Of a DNA stretch of 64,000 nt, positions 13,304 through 24,405 are shown one piece after another. The stretch is from Mallotus nudiflorus (taxonomy: Eukaryota > Streptophyta > Magnoliopsida > Malpighiales > Euphorbiaceae), in the NCBI GenBank assembly GCA_947683625.1, contig CANTUR010000818.1, positions 310,001 to 374,000 of the forward strand. The letters are read 5' to 3'. A program made the translations under genes and the position numbers. Under the pieces are notes generated by a model, which did not search any database, was not told where the DNA came from, and saw nothing but the letters and a program-made list of their open reading frames with translations. Every line of letters begins with the position of its first letter. Positions within the stretch are counted from its first letter, which is position 1.

Positions 13304-16300
13304 TGTCACGACCTAAAACAGGGGCCATGACCGGCGCTAGGGAACGGGAATTCTTTCGAATCCGGAACCCGTAGCAAGCCTAAAAATAAAATAAACATGC
13401 AATAGTAATAATAACAATATTAAATAATGCAGCGAAAATAAAAATCATAAATATCATAATAACAATTTCACCAACTGGATTAAAATCAAATCTCATCTCA
13501 TATATATAAATCTCTTAATACAAATCCAGTTTCAAATAATACAATATCTCACATAAATAAAATACATAAAATCCTACAATTTAATTCACAACTACTGCAG
13601 TGTCTAGATTATAAAAAAAATAAGACTCAAATAAGTAATTTACACAAAGAAGCCGGGGCGGAAGAAATCTGGCGTATAGACCTGCTACTGAGGTCTGAAG
13701 ATGTTGACTCTCCTGAAAAATTATCAACGGAGGGGAGTCAGACCTCACTGAGTGAATTACTATAATATATATACATACACACTAAATGATAATGCATACA
13801 GTCAACAATATATCTAACATATATATATAGGAAATTACACACAGATGCAATAAAATCATTTTATATATTTTATCTGAAAATCATCTTTATATGAAGGATC
13901 AATAGAACCCTATGATATTGCAACCTCAAAAATAGTGTTAGACAACACTCTAGCCACACAGGCTCACTTAATCCAAATATGTCCACTTAATCCATTTAGA
14001 CAGTAGAATGGCCCCGAGACACTAAGTCAACCGAGCTCTAGCAGTCTGACTGCCAGTGTGATTGGCCCCGAGACACTTGGTCAACCGAGCTCCAGCAATC
14101 ACACCCAAATCACATCACACATATCAATAATCACATTCAATCAATATCCATAAATAAGTTAGTAATATAGCCTAAATACTATAGGCGTACCGGTACGTAC
14201 TCGGTCTTAGTGCTGCCCACTAGGTAGCATGTTCTATCGATATCCTTCATTAATAATATAAATCATTCATTCACAAAAATAAATGATGCATGAAGTTCAA
14301 TAAAATATCAACATAAACCATATATATACTAGAAATATACCAAAAGTAAAGCAGGTATATTTTGAGTATATATACATCAAATAAATCCAATTAAATTATA
14401 ACATAAGCTAGAAATATATTTAAAAACATTTTAAATATATTTTATTTACAAAACATGCATATAATTTAATAAATACCAAAAATAAACTAAAAATATACTT
14501 AAATACAAATCACATTATTTATGCATTTTAATCAAAATAAAACATACATTTCTAAATCATGCACCCTAAGCATATATATATAATATAGTAACTCACAAAT
14601 TAGTGCACTCCACGAGACGGGTCCGACGGGCCCGGTCCACTAGCCCTCGGTCTCGGTGCAACTAAACAAGCAATAAATAACCGACATTAGAATAAACCTA
14701 ACAGAAATCCTAGAATTCGATCTAGAGTATTAAACACAGAATCGAGATTAGGGTTCGACTGGACATCACGTTTTACGAGAATTCTATCGAAAATCTAGCA
14801 GAACCTCCCCTGTAAAATGGAAACCTCTCTACTCAAAAGAGTAGAGCCGACCCTGCAAAGAAACACACTTCGAGAAAACAAGCTCAACACTCAACCACAA
14901 CCCCTCGGTTGGACTCCAGACTACAGTCTACCGACCGGGGTCCATAAACACAGAACAATTCCAGAAATACCAAAAATATCTTTATAACATAGAAATACAT
15001 TTTATAGGTAGAAATTACATAATTAACCTTTAAACACTATAAAAATCGATAAAAACTCATTTTATTAGAAAAACCGTATATTATATATATAATTGAAAAT
15101 AATTTACGAAAAATAGTTTTAATTAGTTAAAAATACCAAATAATTTATAGAATTCATTTTTATACCTTAAATAACTATTAAAACCAATTAAATTACATTT
15201 TTAGCCAATTTAGGGTAAAATTACCAAAATACCCCTATATATATAAATATACTAAAATTACTTCAAAAATTCACCAAAAATTATACAATTATCCAAAATT
15301 AATTTTCTCAACATATTTATCAATAATTAAACCCAATTATCCAATTAATTTCAATTTAAAACACAATTAACCATAATTTCTTAAATTACATAAACTTCAA
15401 TAATTCAAAATAAATACATAGAAATTCATAAAAATGTCCAAATAAATTCCTATAATTCATTTCAACACCTAATTTAACCATAAAACACAATTTCATAATT
15501 TAAATAATTAATTTCCGAAAATTAGAAAATAATATTAAAATATTCAAAAATACCCAAAAATCCAAAAAATCTCCAAAAATTCCAAAAAAAATTCATAAAT
15601 GTAGATTAAGCTACTAGGATCAATATTTGTGAAGGGAGTTTTCATGAATCAATCAATTCGAAGCTCAAAAAAATCAAAAACCCTAATGTGATCGAATTGG
15701 AAAAATCAAAACCTAAGCAATTCTAGACCATTTAAGCTCAAACCAAAGCTAGAATCACACTCACCCGAAGCTTAAGGAGAAGAAATAGATCGGCGGTGTA
15801 GAAAATGGTGGCCAAAATCGTCATCGACGGCGAGGAGAAGGATTTCGGCCAAAGGAAGAAAAAGGAGCTGCCGGCGCCGGGGAAGGAGGCTGCTGGCGGA
15901 GGGGGACGGCTGGAACGGCGGTGGCAAGCCAGGAGGCACACTGACGGCAAGGGAATGGGATGGCAGACGGTGGTTGGTGGTGAGGGGTGGTCGGGCGCGG
16001 GAGAAGGAAGAAGAAGAAAAAGAAAAAGAAAAGAAAAAGAAAAAAATAGTAATAAAATAATATGTATATATTAAAATATAGTGTATAAATAAAATATGTG
16101 GGAAAAATACACACCACATATTATTATATTAATTTAAATAAACAATTAATACTAAAATGATAAAATATTAGGGTAATATATTAAACCCTAATTAAATAAA
16201 TATATACACACATAAGCCTTATTTAGTATTTTAAAAATATGTATGAGTTCATGCAAGTCCAAAAATATATTTAAAATAATTAATAATAAATTATTTACGT

Positions 16301-16476
16301 GAAAATTTCCCCCGAAAATGAAAGTCTCGGGAAAATTTTACGTAAAGTACTGTAAATAATACACAATAATTAAAATAGGTTTTAAATACATATCAATTCG
16401 TGAAAATATCGTAATATATATACGAAAATTATTAACACTGCATATCCCGATACAATGTAAAAATATTTAAAAACAC

Positions 16477-16487
<11 letters not shown>
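13304..16487 (-). repeat. 5' LTR of element A
   Basis: Nearly identical to 5167..8327 over its full length, with scattered substitutions and a few indels. The hairpin is at 14206..14224, the GC-rich leader is at about 15765..15990, and its GTGAGT end is at plus-strand 15759..15764. The right border dissolves into an AT run at 16481..16532, so the end is uncertain by a few bases. Confidence 0.9.

Positions 16488-16532
<45 letters not shown>
16481..16532. repeat. AT dinucleotide microsatellite at the element A border
   Basis: About 25 TA units join the end of element A's LTR to the resumed family B solo LTR. In the LTRs of B an AT run occupies the same place (19940..19970), so A appears to have inserted into that run; the TSD TATAT agrees. 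Confidence 0.85.
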
Positions 16533-16536
<4 letters not shown>

Positions 16537-17656
16537 GAAATTTAATGTTTAAAATTTACACTACTTAAGTAAAAATACCAATTAATTTATAAAAATTATC
16601 TAAACCCTTTAAATATTAATAAAACTAATTAAAATATATATTTATCATATTTAGTGTAAAAATTACATTTTTACCCCCCCTAAAATACCTACATTACATA
16701 ATGTGCTATTAATACTAAAAATAATTCCTTAAAATTATTTAATCATCCCAAAAATTATTTTCTCAAAATAAACCTTCCTAATATAATTAAAACATACAAT
16801 CAACCAAAATTTTTTTTCTCCCAAAAATATTATTTAATCTAAAAATCACATTTGGCATAAACTCAAAAATATTATAAAAATAGTATAAAAATCACAAAAA
16901 TTATAGTTTGAGTTCTAAAATTAACAACATTTAATAATAACCTCAATTATTAAAATTTTATAATTTTTTTTAACCATAATTTTCAAAATTAGCATAATTA
17001 CCCATTAAATATCTAATATTTACATAAATCTCTAATTAACACCAAAAATTTCTACAACCCTAAATAAAATTAACAAACTCAAAAATACTTTACTATAATT
17101 AACCTAATCACTAATTACACTTAAGAATAGAATAAAATCAAGTAATTAAAATGACAAAAATTCAAACAAAATTCTGAAAAATTCAAATAATTCCCAAAAA
17201 TAATCCAAATGAGCAATTATCTTCCTCATTACACTAACAACACCCTATTTTAGATAATCAACCAAAAAAATATTCAAGATCAAGGATGAAAAGAAGAAAT
17301 AGGGTGAGCATTACTCACTGTCCGGCAAGGTAGCTTGACGAGGAATAAGAGGACGTGCCACCACCATCGGAAATGGGGACGACGAAGGCAGCTTGACACC
17401 ACAAGGAGATGGCACGGACATAGGATCAAAGCTGGGTAGGAAGGGAGGTTGCAGAGCTGTTGTGCGAGGTGAAGAAGGTGCTGCCTCGCGAGGAAGAAGG
17501 AAGGCAGCTACGACAACACTCCAGCAAGCTCAACGCACGGCGGCGATGGAATTCTCTAGCGAAGGGGAAGGCGGCACAGTGAAGGGGAGAGAGGGCCTAG
17601 GTGGTAGACGGGGAAGAGGATGCTGGTGAGGGTTCTTCTCGGGGCTTCTGATGGGT

Positions 17657-17743
17657 ATATATATATATAATAATATACTTTATACTATAATATATAAATA
17701 TATACATATATAAATATATATACATAGATATATATATATACAT

Positions 17744-17828
<85 letters not shown>

Positions 17829-17860
17829 TACATATATATATGTATCATATAACCTACTAA
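17657..17860. repeat. Long AT microsatellite in the solo LTR
   Basis: An AT/TA array interrupted by CATAGA units. It corresponds to the AT arrays of element B's LTRs at 18528..18590 and 26911..26983, so it is an intrinsic fast-changing part of this LTR family. Tyr/Ile-only frames across it are artefacts. Confidence 0.9.
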
Positions 17861-18524
17861 TATACATACACATATAATAATTAAACCCTACATCTATATC
17901 TATAAATATACATATATCTATTTAAATGCACATGTATACACACATATATATATTTATTTGTTCATAGACACACATATAGACAATGACTTTAATATAAATT
18001 TAAAATAGCACTAATAGTAATAATAAAAATAATAATAATAATCACAATAATAACAATCATAAAATATAATATAATGAAAAAAATAATTATTAATAATATG
18101 ATTTGATAAAAATACCCCTTTTTATTTAAGTAATATATAGGGTATTACACATTTGGTAAACTTAAATTAAAATTAATGAGGCAGTATATCAAGGAGGGTT
18201 GCATGTAATTGATATAGGGTTTAGAAATCACATGTGGATATTTTGTTTGATTATTTGTTTTTGTAATACCCTATATAGTATTTAAATAAAGAGGGGTATT
18301 ATTTTATTTTATTTTATTTATTTTATTTTATCAAATCATATTATGAATAAGAGTTTCTTCTTTACCATATTATATTTTATTTATGCTTATATTATTTAAG
18401 GGTAGTTAATATATGTGAGTATTAGTTAATCATTGTTTAAAATTTCATTGCCTATTTTATTATTATTATTATTTAGTAAATTATATTAAATATTATGTCT
18501 ATTTGGGTGCTTATGAATGAATGA

Positions 18525-18600
<76 letters not shown>

Positions 18601-18686
18601 GTACATACACTTACATAAAAATAGGTATACACATATATATATTATATGTGTATATTATATTATATTTATATTTTTATGTAAGTGTA

Positions 18687-18724
<38 letters not shown>

Positions 18725-19056
18725 AAAAATATGGAACCCAAACCACATCCACCGCCCTCATTCTGTCCGTCCCCCATCCTCGCCCTTTCTCCTTACTATG
18801 CCGCCTTCATCACTGCCTGAGAATTGCCATTGCTGCCGTCTACCAAGCTCCCCAACTGCTGCTACTGCTGCTCTTCTTCTTCCTCGCCAGACAATAGCTC
18901 TTCTTCCTCACGCGATAACTTTGCATTCCGACTCTGCCCAGCTTCGTTTCCCTTCGTCAGTTGCTGCTTCCCTGCTGCGCCAAGCTGCTTCCGTTGGCCT
19001 CCATTTTTGGTGGCAGCAAGCTTTCGTCTTCCTCCTTCGATCTTCTCTGTTGGACA

Positions 19057-19062
19057 GTGAGT
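19057..19062 (+). promoter_or_regulatory. Splice-donor-like site at end of LTR leader
   Basis: GTGAGT immediately follows the GC-rich block. The same hexamer sits at the same edge in the 3' LTR (27582..27587), in the solo LTR (minus strand, 17313..17318) and in both LTRs of element A (minus strand, 7612..7617 and 15759..15764). Function as a donor is inference from consensus and conservation. Confidence 0.45.
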
Positions 19063-19810
19063 AGCACTCACTTGTTCCCTTCTTTTTCCTCTCGATCCTT
19101 GATGGTTATTGGTAGATCCCAGGATTGTTAGAGTTGTTTATTATTTAATGAAGTTGGTTTTGATTTTCCTGGAAATTTTGGTGAATTATTAATTTTTACA
19201 GAATTATATTGGATTTATTAGATAATTATTTAGGTTTAGTTAGTAATTAGGGTAGTTGTTGTTAATTATTTTTAGTGTTGTTGTTAAATGTTATTAATTT
19301 TAGGATTTAATTTATAATTTTGTGAATTTTATACTATTTTTGTAATGATTTTTAAGTTATGTCAAATGTGTATATTAAACTAAATTTATAAATTTGGAAG
19401 AAATTAGTAGTCAATTATATGTTTTAATTTTAGATTTTCCAGAATTGTGTTTGAATTTTTGTTATTTTAATAACTTGATTTTTTTTTTGGTTAAAAAGGT
19501 TATGAAATTTGATAAATGAGGTTATTAGTGAATAATATGAATTTTAGGACTCAAATTATAATTTTTGAGATTTTTATACTATTTTTATAAATATATTTGA
19601 GTTTATGCCAAAAATTGATTTTAGTTAAATAATACTTTTGGGAAAAATATTGTTGGTTGATTAAATTTTTTATAATATTGGGAGGAATTATCTTGAGAAA
19701 AAATAAGTTTTAAATGATTAGATAATTTTAAGGAAAATTTTTGTATATATAGCACATTATGTAATTCATATATATACTAGGGGTAAAAATGTAATTTTAC
19801 ACTAAATATG

Positions 19811-19841
<31 letters not shown>

Positions 19842-19934
19842 AATTAGTTTTATTAGTATTTAAAGGGTTTAGATAAATTTTATAAATTAATTGATATAAT
19901 TTCCTAAGTAGTGTAAAATTTTAAATGTCCAATT

Positions 19935-19972
<38 letters not shown>

Positions 19973-20693
19973 CAAAGGTTTTCATTTGGATAATAATTAT
20001 AATTATATTATTAGTAATGGAAAACAAATTTAATTGTTTAATTCTGAATAATTGAGATTTTATATAATTTTATTTATTTTAGTATGTGTGTAAATGGAGA
20101 AATAAATATTATTAAATTTGATACTTTATTGAGTTGTGATCTCGGTCGGGGCAAATTGTAGTTTTGGAAGCCCGACTCGAGTGTGAATGGTTGTGTATAT
20201 TAGAAGTGCATTTTCTATGCAGGTCTGGCTCTACCTCTGGTAGAGAGATGTCTGTTTTACAGAGGAGACTCTGCCAAAATTTTGGTAGATTTTCTCGTAA
20301 AACGTGATATCCGTAAAATTCCTACCGTTAGTTAGGTTAAATCCTGTCTATCGAGTCTCGTCCGGTTTTCCTCGAGTCAATATGGAATTTTATTATTTTG
20401 TTGATTTCTGATTTCGATTCCTTATTCATGTTTTAAAAGTCGATTATTATTATTTCCTTCTAGATCATCTCGGAGTAGAAGCCGTGAGGCCGAGGCAGAC
20501 ACGTGGTCGTCAGCCTTCATATTCATCCTGTAAGTCGATAGAATGATCTGTACGTGTGTTTTAATTAACAAATGTGTGCGCTCCTATTTTAATATTGATT
20601 ATATGGTTTATTTAATTTAATGATGTTATTTAAGATTTAAATGCATTTTATTTATTTAAAATCGATTTTGAGAAATTTTGGTAGAACGGGCTA

Positions 20694-20712
20694 CCTGGTG
20701 GGCTTCACCAGG
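20694..20712 (+). promoter_or_regulatory. Conserved LTR hairpin, element B
   Basis: CCTGGTG-GGCTT-CACCAGG is a perfect 7-bp stem with a 5-nt loop, preceded by GGTAGAACGGGCTA. It is identical in the 3' LTR at 29195..29213. Relatives A and C keep the stem with different base pairs. An RNA role in the transcript is inferred. Confidence 0.65.
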
Positions 20713-20784
20713 ACTATGTGCACATGGTAGAGATTGAGAGATGGATCCGATAATTGTATGATTGATGAATGTTAAACTGGGACG

Positions 20785-20965
20785 GGTGCCTCGGTAGAAG
20801 CCTTTGCTCTCAAGGACCGCCAGTGATTGAAAAGTCAATAATGGACTGGGATGGGTGCCTCGGTTGATACCTTTGCTCTCGGGGACCGCCAGTGCCATAT
20901 ATTTGGATTAAGTGAATGACTACGGCTTGGTGCCTCGGTTGATGCCCTTGCTCTCGGGGACCAGT
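20785..20965 (+). repeat. Three degenerate short repeats in the element B LTR
   Basis: Three copies of a unit like TGCCTCGGTTGATGCC, TTTGCTCTCGGGGACC, spaced 60 to 80 bp, lie just downstream of the hairpin. The counterpart in the 3' LTR is 29286..29466. Related triplets occur in the solo LTR (minus), element A (GAGCTCGGTTGAC...GTGTCTCGGGGCC) and element C (GATTGATGCATAGCTCTCGGG). Confidence 0.7.
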
Positions 20966-21589
20966 AGTCTAGTTGGAATAAGTGGGCCTAGTTGGCCACG
21001 TAGATTGTTGGGTTTAGGGTTCTACCGAGATTTTTCAAAAGCTATAAATATATATATTATAAATTATTTTTACTATAAACATATATAGTTTTCAAAAAGG
21101 TTTTCAAACCGTACAGCTCTTTTATTGACTTACTCAGTGAGGTCTGATTCCCCTCAATTTATTTTTTTCAGGAGCTTGGGAGTTCGACCTCAAACTACCT
21201 CCACGCCGGGTTTCTTCTTCACCGGCTATTTTATATAGGTCATTGTAACCTGTACTGTGCGTTAATCTAGGTTGCTACAGTAGTATATGTATTAAAGATT
21301 TGTATGGTTTAAGCATAATTATGTAATTCATTTGTGTAAACCACGCTTATGTATAAGATTCAATTTGATTTATAATATGGGATGTTGAAACACAATATTA
21401 TTTAAACAGTTGAAATTGTGTAATTTGAGAAAAATCAGTTTGATAATGTGTTTCTATTTTAAAATAAAGTTTAAAATATGAATGATTTTATTTTATTTTC
21501 TTTTAGGCTTACTACGGGTTTTGGGGGCTTTATGCTTACCCATTCCCTAGTGCCGGTCACGTGCCCTCGGGTTCAGGTCGTGACAAATT

Positions 21590-21601
21590 TGGTATCAGAG
21601 C
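21590..21601 (+). promoter_or_regulatory. Primer-binding site of element B
   Basis: TGGTATCAGAGC starts four bases after the LTR end and is an exact match to the initiator-methionine tRNA type. Confidence 0.95.
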
Positions 21602-21755
21602 ATAAGTTTGATTAATTGTCCATGTCTATCTTTCTATGTAACTACTGCAGCTTTAGGGTTGATAATTATCTTGAGATGTTATTGTTTCTAATTCCGTGTT
21701 GCTTTAAATATTCTTACCCCGTTTTGAATTCAATTTTCCTTATCTTCCTTTCAGA

Positions 21756-22649
21756 ATGAGGCGTGTGCGTACCGACCCAGATGTTGATCCGACCCTTAGG
21801 CTAGATGAGCAGTCTGTGCATGATGAGGCTCCCCTTCCTGCTCCATATCATAGGGGCAGAGGTAGAGGTAGAGGTCGAGCCAGGGTAGCTGCAGCTGAGA
21901 TTCCTGATCAGCAGCCAATTGAGCCTGAAGCCCCAGCTGTTGACCCCACAGCCTTTGCAGCTGGACTGGCAGGGATTAATCAGGGTCTAGCAACATTGAA
22001 TCAGGCGATGCCCCTTGTACAGCAGATGCTTCAGCAGAGGAACCAGGGTATGTCAGATACTGAAGCAGCCCTTCTTTACTCTCGGATTGGTAGAGTTTCT
22101 TTTGATGGTATGGGCGATGCCTTAGACTTCATTAATGCGATTGAGGCATGCACCAGGATTGGACATACGGATTATCAGAGGATTATGATTGTGGAGTTAT
22201 CGGTTCAGGCAGCCGCTCAGGATTGGTTTATGCAGTCGATTCAGCCATCGATGCACGAGCTGACTTGGCTAGAATTTAAGGACCGCTTTTTGAGATTTTT
22301 CTGTCCTTCAGCCACCAGAGATGCCTACAGGTGGCAATTACTCCACATTACTAGGGGCGATAGGTTAGTGGAGGATTACACCAGAGAGTTTAATAGGTTG
22401 TCCCGACATGCAGAAGATATCAGGAGGGACCCTTACAGAGCAGTAGAGCTGTATGTTACTGGATTAGGACCCGCTTTTATTGGTATGCGTACCGAGGACC
22501 GCACCCTAGAGAGTGCGATTGAGGAGGCCCGTTTGATTGAGAGGCGACATATCCACCAGGGCACCATGATAGATCCTTATATGATCGGGGGCAGTGGTCA
22601 TGGTGTAGCTCCCGGGTACCAGCAGCCAACATTTCACATCGGCAGTTAG
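21756..22649 (+). CDS. Element B: gag, N-terminal 297 codons
   Basis: The ATG begins MRRVRTDPD and directly follows TTCCTTTCAGA. Residues 30 to 50 are an Arg/Gly-rich segment (RGRGRGRGRARVAA), then a low-complexity part, and the capsid domain from about residue 98: MSDTEAALLYSRIGRVSF, QRIMIVELSVQAAAQDWFM, LTWLEFKDRFLRFFCPSA, DYTREFNRLSRHAEDI and VTGLGPAF. Gag forms the particle that packages retrotransposon RNA. The frame ends early at TAG (22647), where the alignable frame continues with SQQAASSSQ and the zinc-knuckle region, so this is a truncated gag. Three overlapping minus-strand frames are shadows. Confidence 0.9.
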   Translation: MRRVRTDPDVDPTLRLDEQSVHDEAPLPAPYHRGRGRGRGRARVAAAEIPDQQPIEPEAPAVDPTAFAAGLAGINQGLATLNQAMPLVQQMLQQRNQGMSDTEAALLYSRIGRVSFDGMGDALDFINAIEACTRIGHTDYQRIMIVELSVQAAAQDWFMQSIQPSMHELTWLEFKDRFLRFFCPSATRDAYRWQLLHITRGDRLVEDYTREFNRLSRHAEDIRRDPYRAVELYVTGLGPAFIGMRTEDRTLESAIEEARLIERRHIHQGTMIDPYMIGGSGHGVAPGYQQPTFHIGS

Positions 22650-23148
22650 AGTCAGCAAGCTGCGAGTAGTTCTCAGCATAGTGGTAGGAGGTCCAGGACT
22701 CACAGAGTTGGCCGACATGGATATGCTTCAAACAGGAGAATCGGCAGGAGTCACAGATTCGGTGCAGGAGTTAGTAGTAGCAGTAGTGGGCAGAGTTCTG
22801 GGCAGAGTAGTTCTGGGTCTGGAGCTAGTGCTTGCGCGAGTTGTGGATGATTTCATCAGGGCCGCTGTCATATGTTGACGGGCGCTTGCTTTAGGTATGG
22901 GCAGGTTGGACACCTTGCCAGAGCTTGTCCCCACTCCAGATATCAGTCACAGTACGTTCAGGGTTCATCTTTATCAGTGGCTCAGCCCTACTATCCGATG
23001 CCTCAACAGTATAGAGCACCCATATAGCCACAGCAGAGACCCGCCTCAGCCTATGAGTCAGTAGGGTCGAGGTTCAGTTGGTAGACCTAGCGGACGTGGT
23101 TTTGCATAGCCTTTCACTTCTCAGCAGGCAGGTCGTGGTCAGGCTCGA
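22650..23148 (+). pseudogene. Element B: gag C-terminus with altered zinc knuckle
   Basis: Past the gag stop the same frame is Ser/Gly-rich, then ACASCG-stop-FHQGRC and CFRYGQVGHLARAC (about 22886..22927). The second Cys of the knuckle (CxxCxxxxHxxxxC) is Tyr here, so RNA binding by this motif would be lost. Further stops precede the protease frame at 23149. No separate gene is present. Confidence 0.8.
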
Positions 23149-23604
23149 GTGTTCACTTTGACACCACAGGATGTTCAGACTTTGAATGCAGTGGTAGCAA
23201 GTATTCTCTCAGTCTGTGCATACGATGCTAGAGTGTTGTTTGATCCTGGTGCTTCACATTCCTTCATTTCTCCTATGTTCGCTTCGAGAATCGAGTGGCA
23301 GCCTTCTAGGTTGTCCTTTCCTCTATCTGTTTCGACTCCTCTTAGTGATGAGTTGGAGACAGATGTTTTCTTTCCTTCGTGTTCGGTGATAGTTGGTGGT
23401 AGAAAACTATTGGCAGACTTAGTATTGCTCGACGTACTGGAGTTCGACGTCATCTTGGGCATGGATTGGTTGTCGAGGTATTATGCCTTTGTAAATTATA
23501 GAGAGAAAGAAGTGGTGTTTAGAATTCCAGGTGAAGAAGAATTCTGTTTCAAAGGTGAAAGGAGCTCTATGCCTCGTAATCTCATTTCTGCCATTACAGC
23601 CTAG
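23149..23604 (+). pseudogene. Element B: aspartic protease
   Basis: The frame reads AYDARVLFDPGASHSFISPMF with the catalytic Asp in DPGASHSF (about 23239..23262), then ADLVLLDVLEFDVILGMDWLS, the second hallmark of this retropepsin family. The protease would release gag, RT and integrase from the polyprotein. It ends at TAG 23602, in frame with the RT section four bases on (AITA-stop-KMLRRGCQGYLA). Confidence 0.88.
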
Positions 23605-23607
23605 AAG

Positions 23608-24405
23608 ATGCTTAGAAGGGGTTGTCAAGGTTACTTGGCAGTGGTAAGAGATGTTGAGAAGGAGAATGTGGCAATTGAGCAGGTGCTAGTGGTGTGTGAA
23701 TTTCTAGATGTCTTTCCTGAAGAATTACCAGGATTACCACCAGACAGAGAGATAGAGTTCTGTATCGATGTCATACATGGTACGGATCCTATTTCTATGC
23801 CACCTTACAGAATGGCACCAGCTGAACTGCAGGAGCTAAAAGAGCAGTTGCAGGAGTTGCTTGATAAGGGTTTCATCAGACCCAGTACATCGCCTTGGGG
23901 TGCTCCGGTGTTGTTCGTGAAGAAGAAGGATGGTAGCCTTCGCCTTTGTATCAACTATAGACAGTTGAATAAGGTCACCATCAAGAACAAGTACCCACTT
24001 CCGAGGATCGATGATCTGTTTGATCAACTTCAAGGTGCTACATGCTTCTTTAAAATAGACCTGAGATCGGGGTATCATCAGTTGAGAATCAGAAGAGGTG
24101 ATGAGTCCAAGATAGCTTTTCGAACAAGATATGGCCATTATGAGTTTTTAGTAATGTCCTTTGGGTTAACTAATGCTCCAATAACCTTTATGGACTTGAT
24201 GAATCGGGTATTCAAGCCATACTTGGATCGGTTTGTGATAGTTTTCATTGACGATATCTTGGTTTATTCCAAGAGTGAAGCTGAACATGTGATGCATCTG
24301 AGAATGGTACTTCAGACTTTAAGGGAGCACAGTTTGTATGCCAAATTCTCAAAGTGCGAGTTCTGGTTGCATCAAGTGGCATTTCTAGGCCACGTGGTTT
24401 CTTGA
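23608..24405 (+). pseudogene. Element B: reverse transcriptase
   Basis: Residues 30 to 60 hold the linker EELPGLPPDREIEFCIDV, then MPPYRMAPAELQELKEQL, GAPVLFVKKKDGSLRLCI, KIDLRSGYHQLRIR and the catalytic FIDDILVYS (24246..24272) with both metal-binding Asp. The palm is intact and the frame ends at TGA 24403 (HVVS-stop-DGIQVDP), one codon inside the connection region. The RT copies element RNA to DNA, primed from the site at 21590. Minus-strand frames 23175..24138 are shadows. Confidence 0.92.

Larger units (their letters stand above)
5167..16487 (-). mobile_element. Element A: complete Tekay-type Ty3/gypsy chromovirus, minus strand
   Basis: LTRs of about 3.16 and 3.18 kb (5167..8327 and 13304..16487) are nearly identical and bracket a 4.98-kb interior with PBS, polypurine tract, gag, protease, RT, RNase H, integrase and chromodomain-type end in the gypsy order. 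The flank is TATAT at 5162..5166, repeated at the right border, where the element landed in an AT microsatellite of the older family B solo LTR. The long LTR, the MRR gag start and the motifs MPPYRMAPAEL and LDKGFIRPS fit the Tekay/Del group of chromoviruses. About ten stops and one clear frameshift make it non-functional. Confidence 0.93.
3533..18149 (-). mobile_element. Solo LTR of Tekay-type family B, minus strand, split by element A
   Basis: The plus strand starts TGTCACAACCCGAACC and ends ATATAGGGTATTACA, the reverse complement of the LTRs of element B (TGTAATACCC...GTGACA). CATTT flanks it at 3528..3532 and 18150..18154. Element A sits inside (5167..16487), leaving 1,634 + 1,662 bp, about 3.3 kb, matching the 3.3 to 3.4 kb LTRs of B. 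Marker segments of B occur in mirror order: the hairpin at 4403..4421, the three short repeats at about 4150..4340, and the GC-rich leader at about 17300..17640. No gag or pol of B is attached, so it is a solo LTR. It is more diverged from B than B's LTRs are from each other. Confidence 0.92.
18262..21585 (+). repeat. 5' LTR of element B
   Basis: Order of parts: TGTAATACCC start, AT arrays (18528..18590, 18694..18721), GC-rich leader (about 18730..19060) ending at GTGAGT (19057..19062), a long AT-rich stretch, the hairpin (20694..20712), three short repeats (about 20785..20965), a TTTTTTTCAG tract ending at 21171, and the end GTCGTGACA. The frames at 18521..19071 span the leader and microsatellite and are not taken as genes. 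Confidence 0.94.

Noticed and set aside
17597..17873. Tyr/Ile frames of 60 to 80 codons, also at 18521..18820 and 26874..27272
   Set aside because: They only read through AT microsatellites and change with repeat length; no protein is implied.
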